Assembly: GCA_963556145.1 (NCBI GenBank)
Contig: OY744463.1
Span: 682,001 to 746,000, forward strand
Reading direction: 5' to 3'
DNA length: 64,000 nt
Source of the DNA: Hygrocybe punicea
Taxonomy: Eukaryota; Basidiomycota; Agaricomycetes; Agaricales; Hygrophoraceae
Positions 32,688-45,054 of the stretch are shown here, one piece after another. Both the position numbers and the translations under genes were made by a program. The stretch's first letter is position 1, and the number at the start of each line of letters is the position of its first letter. The notes beneath the pieces were generated by a model. The model saw only the letters and a list, made by a program, of their open reading frames with translations. It had not been told where the DNA came from and ran no database searches.

Positions 32688-34923
32688 TCAGTAATGAATG
32701 CGACACACCAACAAAGACTTAGTACAATTATCTTCATCATCCGAAATGTTGACCAGTTGGACACGCGCATCCATATCATCCATCTGCATTCCATCGGCCA
32801 CATCTCCATTCTGATTTACATTCATCTGAGCCCGAGCCATGTTGACAATCTTTTCGAATGACCTGGGGCAGAGATTGTCCTTGATTGTCTTCGAATAACT
32901 GCGTGTGACCATACCCCAGTTTTGCTCCGTAAATGCTCGGTATCGCGAGGACACTTGGCCTGTCTTAGGATTGATTGTCTTAACGATTGCTTTCTTGAAT
33001 CCTTTCCGGCCTTTCTCTTCTGAAGCTTCAATGCAGATAGCGCGATCACGGAACAGGGTCCAGGCACGTTCAACCTAAGTGAGAATCGCAATGAATTGAG
33101 CAGTATGAAATAATGACGGTACACACCGCTGCTACAGATAGTGCAAGGGCACCAACAGGCTCGGTTCGATCCCCCCCAAAGGCAGGAACCTTGACAGCAC
33201 CAGCGATGGCGTCAAAGTGCTGCGCAAATGTTCGTATAATAATTTTGTTTCGGAATAGTCCCCGGAATTGCTACAACAAATACAGATATTAGCCAAATTA
33301 TGATCAGGAAACAAGAACTTACGCTTTTATCGTCTCCATCTTTCGCATAAAGAAATCTAAAATTGTCCAGTTGATACGCAGCATATTCGCTACGCTCATC
33401 TTCAGTGGTTAACTCCAAGTAATCAAGAAAGTTGTTGACGATCGCCAATGCTGAAGAGCCAAACCCGGACCGCCATTCGTGGACGCGTTGATTAGTCTAT
33501 AAATCATGGTTAATTGACTCCTTTGCAAAGAGTTTTGGCGTACAATGCTAAAGACTGTGTTATTGGCCACCACAGAGTGCTGGATGTCTGGGATCCTGAT
33601 GCGATTTAGATAAACCTTGTCCCATGCCTTCTGCATGGCCTCGATGCCTTGCTCATCTCCAATTACCCAAGGGTCCTGACTGCGGGAGACGAAAGTCACA
33701 TATGTTGGGATGTATATGCGACGCCAGACGTTATCTATCAGACAGCCAGCAGGAAGATGGCAATTCTTCCAACAGGTACCATTTTCGGGCTGGCCTTCAA
33801 TATCTTCCGACACGTTATCATTGTCAGCAGTGAGATTTTCGTCTTTGACAACGACATTTCCCTGGTGAGAAAGTAGTATGTGAGGGTTCACCGTGTGTCA
33901 AAAAATTCGAATTACCAAAGAGAGTGTCAGGGTACTTCCCTTGGATCCAGACTTCACATCCTCTTCATCACCGAAGTCGTCGTAGTCAGAGAAGTTGGGA
34001 GGGGTTTGAGGCTTTTTATTCTTCCATGTATAGTCCTTGGAGACGAGCAGAACGAGTGTCATGGAAGTTCTCGAAAGGAACCGCTTGTTGTCCTTTGATG
34101 CTGCATCTGTGACTCCTTTTTTCCACCCTTCGACGAGACCCGAGTGTTTTCCCTTAAACTCAAAGGACAGTTCATAATAAAATAGTGTGGATGCATTCAG
34201 GGTCAACATGTGGAAGATGTAGGAACTGTCAATCACCTGACACCCGGACCAGCTGTAGTTTTTGTTGAAGTCAGTGACGGCACGTTGTTACACCCTTCAC
34301 AATACCTACCTTCACCGCCTCTGGCCAGCTCTTTTTTCGCCTCGTCGATGGTATCCCTTATCCTCTCCTTTTGAACTTTCCTTACTTTCTTGGGCTTGAT
34401 ATCATCTTCGCTGTCATCAACATAGACGTAATCATCATTGTGATCGCTGGGATCTTTGACAGCCTCGGGCACAGCCAAACTATCCTCATTGACGATGTTG
34501 TCATCGTCATCCCCTGGACCGTTATCCGATGCGTTGTCAGAGATAGTAGCCTTATTGTTTGGGTAAGTTCCTTCATCTGGTGTGGAGGGGTGTGATACTT
34601 ACCTCCACGGGTTTTTTTGTTGTAGTCTTGTTCGCTGTCGTAGTCCTTTTCACATGGTCCTTGGGGTTAGCGGGCATCCTCTTTATGTCTGCGATTCCGG
34701 CAATGGCTTGCTTATCCTTTGCCCATATGGCATTCTCAAGCCTGGCCGCAGCAAGGACTTTGTCGTGTTTTGCTTTGTCGGCAGCTTCTGCTTCAAGTTT
34801 TTTTCTGGAACGTTCTTCATCCATTTCAGCTTTCGTGCGTCTTTTCCTCTTTGTGGGGTCTATACCGGGGTGCTGATTCGCGTTTTTAGCGTGAGTCACC
34901 ACATGAGCAGGTAACGAAGGCAT
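32688..34923 (-). CDS. Hypothetical multi-exon companion gene, divergent from Plavaka-2
   Basis: I do not recognise the product. Open segments run from 34923 (MPSLPAHVVTHAKNANQHPG, then a Lys/Glu-rich coiled-coil-like stretch KAEMDEERSRKKLEAEA) through 34478-34320 (acidic and basic, DDYVYVDDSEDD), 34236-33920, 33850-33530, 33480-33330, 33250-33130, and 33080 to the stop at 32688 (ends DDMDARVQLVNISDDED). Splice sites of about 50-60 nt separate them, for example around 34600 and 33080. The start codon is 28 bp from the transposase-side open frame at 34952, so the two may share a bidirectional promoter. Its placement and the shared terminal words suggest it belongs to the Plavaka element. Exon joins are approximate. 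Confidence 0.5.
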
Positions 34924-35089
34924 TGTGGGGAGATAGTGGTCAAGAAATGGGGTGGAACGACTTGAGAAATTTTTTCAACTTGAAACATGTGACGGGAACC
35001 GAGTACTAGTCAGCATCACTCAGTCCCCCGGCATCACTCAGTCCCCCATCACTCAGTCCCCGGGCGTTGAAGCACCCCAGTATTATTCG

Positions 35090-38000
35090 ATGCCCCTTAC
35101 CAATCCTCGACTCCCATGCAATTTTCCTGGATGCCAACGCTATTTTTGCAATCTTTCCGGTCTCAGGAAGCACACCCGGATAAAGCATGCCCATTCATTC
35201 ACTCGTCCTACGCCTGTCGTTCGCGCTGCATCTCCACCTGAAACTCTCTATAATTTTATCGATCCGCCGTCTTCTCCTCAAGTTTACAACGAACTTGACG
35301 TTCATGCAGATCCTGATGTCGATCTTGATGTCGATTTCAATGTAAATGATCCTATCGATGACCCCTTGCGAGAAAATCGCCGGCAGCCATTCACCGAGTT
35401 GCATCCCTCACTTAATGGTATTGTCGTGCATTTTCTCAAGAGTCCATCTCTGATAAATTAACATTCACCTTTTAGGTCGACCATGCGATGAGCATGGTAA
35501 TTATTTGCAACCCAACGCCCCACCACCCCCTTGGGCAGATGCCAATCCGGATGACTGGATGCCATTTGGCTCACGTGTAGAATTTGAGACGGCAGAATTT
35601 CTCTACAAGAAGGTTCAGATGTCTGCGGGTGATATCAACCTTTTGTTTGAACTATGGACAGCATCCAACATCCAACGTGGCGGATCGGCCCCATTCAATA
35701 ATGTTGATGATATGTACCAACACATTGACAATGCTTCTCTTGGAGACGTTCCCTGGCAGTCGTTCACTCTGAAATACCAAGGAGAGTTTGATCTGGAGCG
35801 ATCTCCATCGTGGAAAGGTGCCGAGCACGTTGTCTGGTTTAGGGATCCTCACGAAGTAGTTAAGAAACTCCTGGCAAATCCTGACTTTCCGGATGGAATT
35901 GATTTCGCACCTCACCGAGACTATAATGCAAATGGACATCGTCAGTTTCAAAACTTCATGTCGGGTGACTGGTCATGGGGGCAAGCAGTAGGTGTATTGT
36001 ATTCATTTGAGGTTTAATACTTATCTCGATGTCAGGACATTCTTGCATGTGATCCAGGCAACCATGGTGCCTTATTCGTCCCCATTCTCCTTGGCAGCGA
36101 CAAGACAACTGTTTCTGTCATGACAGGACATACAGAATATTATCCGCTTTATCTATCTCTCGGCAACTTCCATAACTCCCTACGCCGAGGACACAAGAAT
36201 GCCGTTGTTGTTATTGCCTTTCTTGCTATTCCGAAAGGTAATATCTTTTCATTTGAACGTTTTCAACTTATATAAATGCATATTTCAGCTGACCGGGCGG
36301 ATGCTGATACTGACGACTTCCGTGATTTCAAACGACAATTATTCCATGCTTCTCTTGCCAGAATCATTACTACTCTTACACCTGGAATGGAATCACCTGA
36401 AGTAGTTCGCTGCTGTGACAATCGCTTCAGAAGAGCAATATATGGCATTGGTCCTTACATTGCTGATTATCCGGAACAGGTCCTTGTATTATGTGTAGTG
36501 AACGGATGGTGCGCAACGTAAGCATGTCATATCATCCCATTTACGGGCAATTAATTTTTGGCCGCAGGTGCATCTCTCCAGCACCGGATCTAGAAGAAGA
36601 AGGCCATTCGTGCAACCCTGAGCATACGCAACACATCATCCAGAATTTCCGACTAGATGTTGCATGGCATCAATACGGAATTGCTGGGAGATGCACCGTG
36701 AGCATGTCATTTACAAGTTCCAACCGCTCATATTTGATTAACAAGTTGGCCAGTCATTCACATCTGTCATTCCTCGTGCAAACGCTGGGATTCTCCTCAT
36801 GCCGGATCTTCTCCATCGACTGATTAAAGGCGTTTTCAAGGACCATCTTGTCCAGTGGGTTGAGGATTATCTTGTCATTGTACATGGTAGAAAACGTGCG
36901 GATGAGATCCTAGATGACATTGACCGTCGGTGCGTTGTCTCCGCCTCCTTTTTTACAATCCTTACATTTCAAATCACAGGATTTCCCTTGCCCCCCCCTT
37001 TGCCGGCCTCCGACGGTTTCCTCATGGCCGCCATTTCAAGCAGTGGACTGGTAACGATTCAAAGGCATTGATGAAGGTGTGTGAACTGATTATCAACTGC
37101 TTACGGCTTGTAACCTATTCCTAAGATCTACCTTTCTGCAATCGAGAGCTATGTCCCCTCTGACATGATTCGGTGTCTTCGTGCTTTTCTCGACTTCTGC
37201 TATGTTGCACGACAGAATGTGCACACCACAGAATCAATGCAATGCCTTGAACGTGCCTATGCAGACTTTATTCACTATCGGGAAATTTTTTGAACAAGTG
37301 GTGTTCGCCCTAAAGGATTTGGTCTCCCCCGTCAGCATGTGATGAAACACTATTTACTATACCTACGGCTATATGGCGCAGCAAATGGTTTGTGTTCGTT
37401 GATCACCGAATCGCAACATATCAAAGCTGTCAAGGAGCCATGGCGCAGATCAAGTTGTTTTGAGGCACTTGGCCAAATGCTGCTCATAAATCAACGGCTG
37501 GATAAACTTGCGACTCTCCGCTCTGATTTCTCAGTCCGTGGAATGCTCGAAGGGACCTGCTTGTCAAGCGTTATTACACAATTAAGTGGGTGCTATTTTC
37601 TATTAATATTACGGCTTTAATATTGTTAATCTAGGTAACGAAGATGATGCTGACCTAGCCAGTGATGGTGATGATGAAGACAACGACAATGTGGTGTCAT
37701 CTGAGTCTGCAGCAATTACCGGGACCGGTGACGATGAAATAACAGATGCAGGTTGTAATGACCAATCCGCCAGCGTCGATACGGGTGATGACAAGGATGA
37801 TGGCGCAATAGAGGGACCTATGGTCTCTGCTTATGTTGATATTGCACGAAAAGTTTGTAAGTATAAAATGAATCTTTCTTCCCTTCTATTAATTAAGCAA
37901 TATAGCCTACACACAAACAGTCACTGCACTTGCCACCGAGCTTCAGCTGCCCACATTTCCATCGCTTCTTCATCAATTTCTTTATGACCAGCTCTATCCC

Positions 38001-38573
38001 GACAGTGTCTTGCCTGTTTCTGAAGTCCCCATTTCAGCTTGCCCTTCATTTTGTGGCAAAATTTGTGTTCATAAATCAGCTACTGCAACATTCTATGCAC
38101 CAAGTGATCCAAGCGGGTGGGGAGGCATGCGCTGAGAGTATATCAGGGCAACACCCTCGTGGAGGAAAGGTCCACCGCGCTATGATTGTGTTTACCTCAG
38201 TATAGATCCCGACGTCACCGGCATGCTTGGAATGGCTGTCGCACGAGTACATCTCTTCTTCAGCTTTGACTATGAATCGACAACGTATCCCTGTGCCCTC
38301 ATCCATTGGTATACAAGATTTCACAATGAGCCAGATGAAGACACCGGACTATGGATTATAGAGCCCCAATTTGATGCGATCGGAAGTCCGTCTATCTCAA
38401 TCATTCACCTTGACTCTGTGATTCGTGCGGCCCATCTCCTCCCCATTTTTGGCGATGAACCTGTCCCAAAAGTTCTCAAACCCCACCAGACCCTTGACGC
38501 GTTCAAAGCCTTTTATGCCAACAAGTATATTGACCACCATTCATTTGATCTTCTGACACCAGAATTACATTAA
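35090..38573 (+). CDS. Plavaka-type transposase (Plavaka-2), nearly complete, one stop
   Basis: A multi-exon transposase. It begins with a C2H2 finger (CNFPGCQRYF...HTRIKH) at about 35115-35190, typical of Plavaka. Blocks follow in order: PPWADANPDDWMPFGSRVEF (35520), FDLERSPSWKGAEHVVWFRDP (35785), LLGSDKTTVSVMTGH (36090), YLSLGNFHNSLRR (36155), the CXX region near 36570-36660, LLMPDLLHRLIKGVFKDHL (36797), ITESQHIKAVKEPWRRSS (37400), an acidic linker (37640-37830) and the C-terminal KYIDHHSFDLL (38525). The start is set at the first ATG of the finger exon, since the upstream open part has no ATG. A TGA at 37291-37293 breaks the frame in REIF-TSGVRP, where CGA or CAA would be expected. Otherwise exons of 100-500 nt with 45-60 nt introns look intact. 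Role: cut-and-paste transposition. Confidence 0.8.
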
Positions 38574-39623
38574 GCATCGTTCGCTCGTCGGAGACGATGG
38601 ATTATGCCCGGCAAGCACAGACGGATCAATCACGATACAGGTTGACCGAGCTACTTGGACATGGAAAGTTGTCCGGTTCTCGTACCGCATTGCCAATCTT
38701 CGAAGATGGATTCATTCAGGACAAGGCTACTACTCGTGTGAGATGCACACCATGAGCAGGCGTTATGAGCTGCTAGACAGAGCCTCACTGAACTTACTAT
38801 GTGCAAGGTCGCGCAGTGTTATGGATGGTATGATACCTTGCCAATGTTTGTGTGTACCGTTGATTGTCACCTCTACAGTCACACATTGAGGAAACTGTCT
38901 ACAACATCCCACCTACGATGCTATGTTGCCTCAGATTCACCTACAAAATGGCATCAATACTTGTCCGACCTGCCAGCGTCGTTTAGAGGTAAGTTAGATG
39001 CATAATTGATATTATTATTTGAAGACTAACATATATTCTAGCCGATATCTGTGATCGATGCTCACCGAAGTACATTTAACAACATATCCGGCAACCAATA
39101 CAATATCACCGTCCTCTCGCAAGCACCGTCTATCAACGCAACTCAAATTGTGACTTATACGGTGATGCGCAAGGTGATTGGTCACCGTAATGGGGGTGAT
39201 ATTACACGTCTCGTTTGCTGAATGTAAGATCACGCTAATAAACATTTAAATGATGATTAACGTGCTTTTATGATAGAACTAGCCATAGATATACTTTTTT
39301 CTAGCCAGCAGCACAATGTACTAGTATAACCCTTATAATTCCTGTATATACTTTTTGTTCTTAGACCACTTAAATGTTCTTAGCGCGCTTAAAGCTCTTA
39401 AATGAAATGAATAAGTGGAGTAAGACAGTTAAGATGAAAACCCATTTCCTGATGGCACTCCATGAGCCAGCGCTATATAAGTAACATGTATCCGGATTAG
39501 AGTTGCAAATGGCCGTTGCAAACTCGCCAGACAAATATTTTGAACTGACTTGTTCAACAGATTTACAGGGTTTTGCAGATGCACATTATCTGATGGCGAA
39601 CTGAGCTTCTCTCGTTCCTGTTA
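38574..39623. other. Interval between Plavaka-2 and the pogo-like element
   Basis: No confident gene. A plus-strand open stretch at about 39043-39222, after a TATTCTAG acceptor, contains RSTFNNISGNQYNIT. Similar words occur at the N-terminus of several Agaricomycete proteins, so this may be a gene remnant. Repeated CTTAAA words at 39360-39420 probably mark the right end of Plavaka-2. Confidence 0.4.
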
Positions 39624-42600
39624 TACTGTACTGTTTTGATCGGAGCTTCATCACGCAGTCACACCCCCCTCTGAAGGGAACCTATTTTGAGTGACCGTCA
39701 CGCTGACTTGTGTGCTCTGAAGCTAAATCGTGACATGTTGGAAAAATACATTTATAGCTGCTATATAATCCGACTTCGAAACAGCATACTAGTGATGCCA
39801 GAAATCTCCATATTGGGCATTTGCAATGGCCCTTCTCTTACCCCGGCCATACTCAATCTCCTCTGGCTGCTCCGAAATGTCCTCTGGCTGCTCCGAAATG
39901 TCCTCAGGTTCCCGCTCATATTCCTCTGAATCATTTTTACTCGCAAAGCACCATCTGTTCCCACAGCAAACCCTTCCGGCACAATAGTGCCACCTGAGCA
40001 CATATATTCCATTACCACATCAACCGGAACTTCAATTTCGTCCTCGATCTCGTCTTCACCAGAAATAGAATCAGGTAGTTCCTCAATGTCGTCGGTAGCA
40101 TCGGCAGCAGCATATTGTGGAGAGGTAATTGTGCTCCAGAGCTCAGGTTTATTTTTCTGAATGTCACGGAGAAGGAGTAGTGTTTGGCAGCTTGTGATGC
40201 TCTCGAATGAAAGATTAAATCCCTTGCCAGCTTTACACATCTCGAATGCCTGGAATAGAATACTTAATTAGATCCAGAGCCACAAACCCACGACACGAAC
40301 CTTTCTGACCAGCTCTGGCTTATTGATTGCATGATATGCTTGCACCATCCAACCCACCATGCGATTTCACAATGTGCTGATTCAAGTGTCAATCCGCAGC
40401 TCTGCTGGATCAGTACCATTCTCGAGGTATCTGAGTGTCTCGTCAACTACATCTGCATGCTGTGACCATTTGATTGAAAGCTTCAAGGAGCGCTGGATCC
40501 CAACATCGCAAGGCTGGGCGATGCCGGTGCAACCACCAGGGACGAAAAGATAAACAATCCATGGATAATTTTGGTCAAGCCATGTCCGGAATGCAACAGA
40601 TCGGTGAACGACCCGACCCATACATCAAGTTGGAGGATGCACTCTTGATCATCATTAGTTGCCGCCCTTTTTTTCTGCTCTGTGAAATAAGGCACGAGAA
40701 TCTCGCAGACATACTTGCACATGAGGTCGAAGGTCGACCAATAGGTGTCCGTGTTCGAGCATTCGAATTTGAAACCAAGGTTCATTGCCTCTTCGTAGAA
40801 GGCAGATTCGCGAGATGGGCAGGAACGTTGTGTTGCACCTTGAAATACAGCTTGGAATGGGAGTACATCACCTGAGTTGGATATGCCAACAACAAGGGTG
40901 AATGCATGCTTCTCATCCTTGCCAATCACCGCAACCTGGCTGCTGCCGACATCATCGTATGTGCAGCTCATGGAAGATTGGAACACAATGTTTGTCTGGT
41001 CAATGTTGACATGAAAACCAGGAGACCGAATTGCTGCATCGCGAGTTGTGATGGCTTGGCGAAGAAACTGATGGTGACAGAGTTCATCTGAATTGGCAGG
41101 AATCTTTTGCGAGGCTCGGGTTGAATGGCGAAATGATCACTTCAGGTTCTGGTAAATGAAATGCTTCACCCACGATTCTGAACATTGGAAAACTGATCCG
41201 TCCTTTGCAATAACCCAGAACACTTCTGGAACGGCATGGTGAAGACGCGCAACCATGATACCACGACACTGAAAGACATCGAGGGGGACGCCAATCTGGC
41301 GAAGCATCCTGAGCTGGTCCACAATCCCACTAACGATGTGTGGGTATGGGGCAAGGATGTTGGTACGATTCACATGTCCAGGTGGTTGATTTCCGTTCTG
41401 TGCTCTTCATATAACCTCTGGCTTCCAGATAGGACGTGTACCGCTGCGATCAATCCAGGAACCAATGACCTGAGGAGTAATCTTCGCAAGTTGATCCGGA
41501 TTGCGGCGCTTGAGTTCTGCGGCAATTGCAGTCGGGGACATTCCATATCCTACGTATGTTGCAGCTCGGACGATTTGAGACCAAAGTAAAGGATGTTGCC
41601 AATTGATGCGAACAGCATCTGTTGGACTCATGTTCTCTGGTTTGCGTTTCCTCCCACATGAATTTGGATCATGCAAGCTCTCTCGGAATGCACGATGGGG
41701 GCGTGATGCCTCTGCCAGGCTGTGGGGAAAGGTAATCGTGGACGACGTTGCTGCTTTGTCACGAAGAACATTGTTGACAGTTGTTTCCGGCTTATTGGAT
41801 GTCTGGTGAAATACAACAGTGAGACGAGTAACAGAAGAGTGTTGGATGCACTCACTTGAGCTTTTAAGCGGGCACGATGAGCACGCTTGCGATTCCGGGC
41901 TAACATCTTCTTCCTCGCTTTCTTCTCGATCGATTTAAGTGCATTGTTCTCGGCGTGCCACCGTATTTTGTCCTCACGTTCATCCTTCATTGCTGCATCC
42001 TGCTGGCGTATTGCTATGAGATGTTGATCATGAGAGACAGGCTGAAAGAATTTAAATAAGCCAACACCAGATTCTGAAGTGGTTGCACGAAGATTGATAA
42101 AAGGCTGAGGGGCTCGTGGGACAGCAGAGCCAGGTAGTAAAGCCGTGGAAAGATCAGTCACGATCTCCGCGTCACTGTTGTCGGTGTTGGTGTTGCATTG
42201 GGAATCACCATCAGAAAGGTCCTTGGCGTCGTTGGGTTGGAAGTCGCCATCAGCAGGTCCTGTTGATGATGGAATGAGATTGTCGTGCTGGTGCAAGAAC
42301 GACATATCAGGTCAATTTTAGATCAATGAAATAAATAGCACACCTGCACAATCCTTAAGTACTCTTGGATATGGAGGAAATGCTTGTTCTCGTCGGTAAA
42401 GAGAGGATCGCCAAATAGGTTGTGTTGAATGATGTTGATCATCCCTATGGCACATGAATATAAATCCGACTGTAGCCCATGTGGCACGCTTCCAGATTCT
42501 TGGAACATCGGGAATCCATGTAGGTTGAACCATTGCTGGATGCGCTTGACATCTTGAATCTTCATCAGAATCCGTCGCTCGAGAGAGATTTGGGCGGGAG

Positions 42601-42957
42601 TGTTGGAACTGGGATAAATTTTGCCGTGCAAACGGGTCCATTCTTCGAGGTCAAAATGTCGAGCCATGAGTTCAAAAGTGGATTGAAAATTTTTTACACA
42701 CCTTTAAAGAGGTGGAATGTGCTGAAACTGGGTGGGGTGATTAGCCAGTACGAGACCAACACCGAAGCCAGCCTCAAAAGTGACAGGGGAGGAGGAGAAA
42801 TCGAAGCCAAGAAGGAGGTAAATTTGAAGCTGCGCCACCACATCATGAAGCAAACGTAGGTCAGGTCACGCGTCACGCTCACCTCTGAAGCTCTGAAGCT
42901 AGGGTGACTTGTGGTCATGCTGGGATCTCGTGAAGCTCCGATCGAAACAGTACAGTA
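39624..42957. mobile_element. Pogo-like (Tc1/mariner) element
   Basis: The TIRs begin TACTGTACTGTTTTGATCGG at the left; the right end is the inverse with one change (TACTGTACTGTTTCGATCGG). They extend through GAGCTTCA. TA flanks both sides (39622-39623 and 42958-42959). The interior encodes a minus-strand DDE_1-type transposase. TIR, duplication and transposase type agree. Confidence 0.88.
39761..42667 (-). pseudogene. Pogo-like DDE_1 transposase, decayed
   Basis: Segments on the minus strand run from 42667 (MARHFDLEEWTRLHG) to 39761. The middle contains a Lys/Arg-rich region (KKARKKMLARNRKRAHRARL), a helix-turn-helix-like block (MSPTAIAAELKRRNPDQL) and the catalytic core: VNIDQTN (first Asp), CILQLDVW (second Asp) and LFVPGGCTGIAQPCDVG (third Asp), the last resembling the DDE_1 signature of pogo elements. 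The C-terminus is acidic, then basic with a direct repeat FRSSQR. Defects: TGA near 41407, TGA near 41135 (LK-stop-SFRHS, expected Trp), a frameshift near 40615 between the second and third Asp, and stops near 40380. It is not functional. Confidence 0.78.
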
Positions 42958-43425
42958 TACAATATACAGGGGTTCGAAGGTTGTCGCAAGGTTAGCGAGC
43001 GGTGCTAGTCATGGCAACACCAGAACACATACATCCTGTTGGTCAGCAAGGTCAGCAAGGTCGGTTATCAGTGATGGTCATGGTCATATAGTAGTGTACT
43101 TACATCCTATTTATTGTCACAACCTCAGGGTTAATAAGAAGTCACAGCAACAAGGCAAAGTACGTACAAGCTGTTTGGAGATTGCAGGGTGCAGTGGGGT
43201 CAGCGAGCAGCAATGGTCATAACAATGGAACACATACAATCTGTTGAAGATCACCAAGCCACAAGGTCAGCAAGCAGCGAGGAAACGGAAACAAAATGAA
43301 GCCCATACTCTCTGTTGAAGATCCACAAGTGCAGTAATTTGTAAGTCAGCATGCAGCAATCATGGCGAATGATGGGGCGCATACGAGCCGTTGAGGTTAC
43401 AGAGTGTGGTGGGGTGAGGGAACAC

Positions 43426-45054
43426 ATCAGCAAAACCTGATTTTAGGTTGTAGCAAATCAAAATTTCCATAACGGTTATAGCACGACCATAGCACTTATA
43501 GCAACAACGCACCTTACATAGCACTCCATAGCACTACGTAGAATAGCCTCTTTGCCATATAGTTCTATTCTATATGGCCCCGCTAACCCAATAGATACAT
43601 CTGAGTGAACTTGAGCAAATTTCTCTAAGTCCTCACTTTGCAGTTGTTTGTCCACAGTTCATTTTCATCCACACTCCCACCTTCCTCAATATCTCTCGCT
43701 TCACTCCACCCCCACCGCCGCCAACTCTCACCCCCACACCTCGATTCTGTTGTGAACGAGGCTCGGATCGCCACCAAATGATGACATCGCCGAGGTGAGT
43801 CTCTCACTTAAGCTGTTTGCTGACTACTCCCACTGCCCCCGTTTTCTGACCACAGCCCTCGCAAACCAGCTCCCACTCCTCTCCCTTTCCTCACTCCAGT
43901 GTGTAGTTTGGTGTACCCACACCCATTGGTAAGTGTCTCCCTCTTCCTCCTCCCTCACTTTCCCTCCTGCTCCGTCCCCTCTCTCACCAGTGCCAGCGTG
44001 GACACCAGCACCAGGGACCATCAGACACCAGCACCAACACCAATGTGGACACTAGCGCCATGCCAGCACAAGTGCCAGTGCCAGCGCTAGCACCAACGCC
44101 AGCACCAGCACCAGCACCAGCACCAGCACCAGCACCAGCACCAGCACCAAGGTGGCACCATCCCCAGCAATGCACCAGTGCCAGCATCAACGCCTGCACC
44201 AGCACCAGCGGCAATGGCAGTGCCACCATGAACACCAGTGCCAGTACCGGCACCGGCACCGGCACTGGCACCAACAGCAGTGCCGGCACCTGCCAGCATG
44301 CCTGCATTGTACGTTCAGCATTGCTAGGTATCCTTGTTTTAATTTCCACAACTCTTAATTACAGTGGACGAGAATCTCTTTTACAAAGGCGTCGACAAAA
44401 TGTCCGTGCATGGTGCCCGCCTCCATCAATCTCACAGTCTTTCGGAAAATGCTTTTGATTCAGGAAATCTTCAGAATTCGACAATGTCACAAGCCACCTC
44501 GACTGCGGAGGAGGAGCATCCACCGTATGCATTCAAATCTGGGGATAGTCTGTTAGCATTGACGAAGAAATACAACGTACGTCAACTGTTTGCTTCAAAA
44601 TCCCGCTGAAGATGGTTAATTATTTGTATATAAAGATGACCATAGCACCAGCACCTCAAAGCACCAGTGGTGGCAATACCAGCCGGTTACAGCAGTGGTG
44701 GCAGCAAGTGTGGTGGGGTGCAGTGACAGTGTGGGATGGGAGAGTGGGAGAAACCATTAGCACATCCAGATGTATACACATTTTCGAATCAATACATTTC
44801 TTTTTAACATAACGAAATGGCAATCCTAAGTAATAAATAAGGAATATATATATAATATAATTGCAGGTGGACAGCAAACTATACACTCCTACATAGTACT
44901 CTATAGGTAGCCTGCAAAGCTATGTGATGATACATAGAGCCCAGGTGACGCTACGTAGCGCTATAAATTGGGGACCTCACGAGTATGCTATGAGTGCTAT
45001 GGCTGCTATGACTAAGCTACATAGCGCTGGCTCGCGGATCAGGTTTTGCTGATG
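43426..45054. mobile_element. 1.6-kb TIR element inserted in the 68-bp satellite
   Basis: The ends are CATCAGCAAAACCTGAT and its exact inverse. Subterminal zones (43455-43550 and 44890-45030) are filled with CATAGCAC/GTGCTATG and CTACGTAG words in both orientations, likely transposase-binding sites. The interior has AGCACC microsatellite (44095-44150) and a short exon-like segment at 44365. The duplication was not resolved. Confidence 0.7.
44365..44576 (+). pseudogene. Exon-like fragment with weak LysM resemblance
   Basis: This open segment is bounded by TTACAG and GTACGT. It encodes VHGARLHQSHSLSENAF and ends YAFKSGDSLLALTKKYN. The last part resembles the start of a LysM carbohydrate-binding domain (Y-x-V-K-x-GD-S/T-L-x-x-[IL]-A-x-K-Y). 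It lies inside a TIR element, so it may be a captured host exon. The match is short and could be chance. Confidence 0.3.

Noticed and set aside
44045..44458. Ala-Pro repeat protein
   Set aside because: It comes from an AGCACC microsatellite inside a TIR element.
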